Part shown: positions 5,690 to 5,727 of the stretch, piece by piece
Numbering within the stretch: position 1 is the stretch's first letter
Layout: every line of letters begins with the position of its first letter
From: CAZMUD01 sp964569715
Lineage (GTDB): Bacteria; Chloroflexota; Dehalococcoidia; Dehalococcoidales; UBA2162
NCBI GenBank assembly: GCA_964569715.1
Contig: CAZMUD010000070.1
Location: 1 to 5,727 of the forward strand
Direction of reading: 5' to 3'
Length of the DNA stretch: 5,727 nt
Notes under the pieces: model-generated
What the model saw: only the letters and a program-made list of their open reading frames with translations
Told to the model about the DNA's origin: nothing
The model's database searches: none
Made by a program: the position numbers and the translations under genes

Positions 5690-5727
5690 CAGTCTATAGC
5701 TAGGCAGAAGATAAACGGGTATAATAA

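Noticed and set aside
5720..5725. Plus-strand TATAAT at the right edge, a possible divergent promoter.
   Set aside because: There is no TGn extension and no -35 at 17 bases (TAGCTA), and the window ends two bases later, so no downstream gene can be seen.

Overview
The window looks like a piece of ordinary bacterial chromosome with two housekeeping blocks on the minus strand (mtnA plus the start of a next gene; ligA plus pth) and one metabolic gene alone on the plus strand between them. By eye the base composition is moderate. The ligA-pth pairing, a CoA-dehydratase/HpaB-type enzyme and GGGGAAGGGG-type intergenic repeats remind me most of Dehalococcoidia (Chloroflexota). That assignment rests on recall and is only moderately secure.

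Layout from left to right. At 1-40 (minus) are the first 13 codons of a DUF3800-family gene, whose ATG overlaps the mtnA stop codon. At 40-1077 (minus) is mtnA, methylthioribose-1-phosphate isomerase of methionine salvage. The stretch 1078-1396 has no confident gene. It holds the mtnA ribosome-binding site, one copy (A) of a two-hairpin dispersed repeat, a possible 35-residue minus-strand ORF behind a perfect Shine-Dalgarno, a probable minus-strand extended -10, and a plus-strand promoter with a perfect TTGACA. At 1397-2836 (plus) is a member of the 4-hydroxybutyryl-CoA dehydratase / HpaB superfamily. It seems to have lost the cysteines that hold the iron-sulfur cluster in AbfD. At 2892-3473 (minus) is pth, peptidyl-tRNA hydrolase, convergent with the previous gene across a 55-base gap. 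At 3474-3602 is a second copy (B) of the repeat. At 3603-5651 (minus) is ligA, NAD+-dependent DNA ligase, full length, with an extended -10 promoter at 5681-5689.

Functionally, ligA and pth are probably co-transcribed housekeeping genes (replication/repair and rescue of stalled peptidyl-tRNA). mtnA and the DUF3800 gene are translationally coupled, with no obvious shared pathway. The plus-strand enzyme has its own promoter and no pathway partner in view.

The points most worth a second look are the cluster-ligand loss in the AbfD-like protein, and the repeat family. Two clear copies and one possible decayed third copy all lie in the same orientation just upstream of minus-strand start codons; the third would form the 3' end of mtnA. 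I saw no CRISPR array, tRNA, rRNA, insertion sequence or clear defence system.
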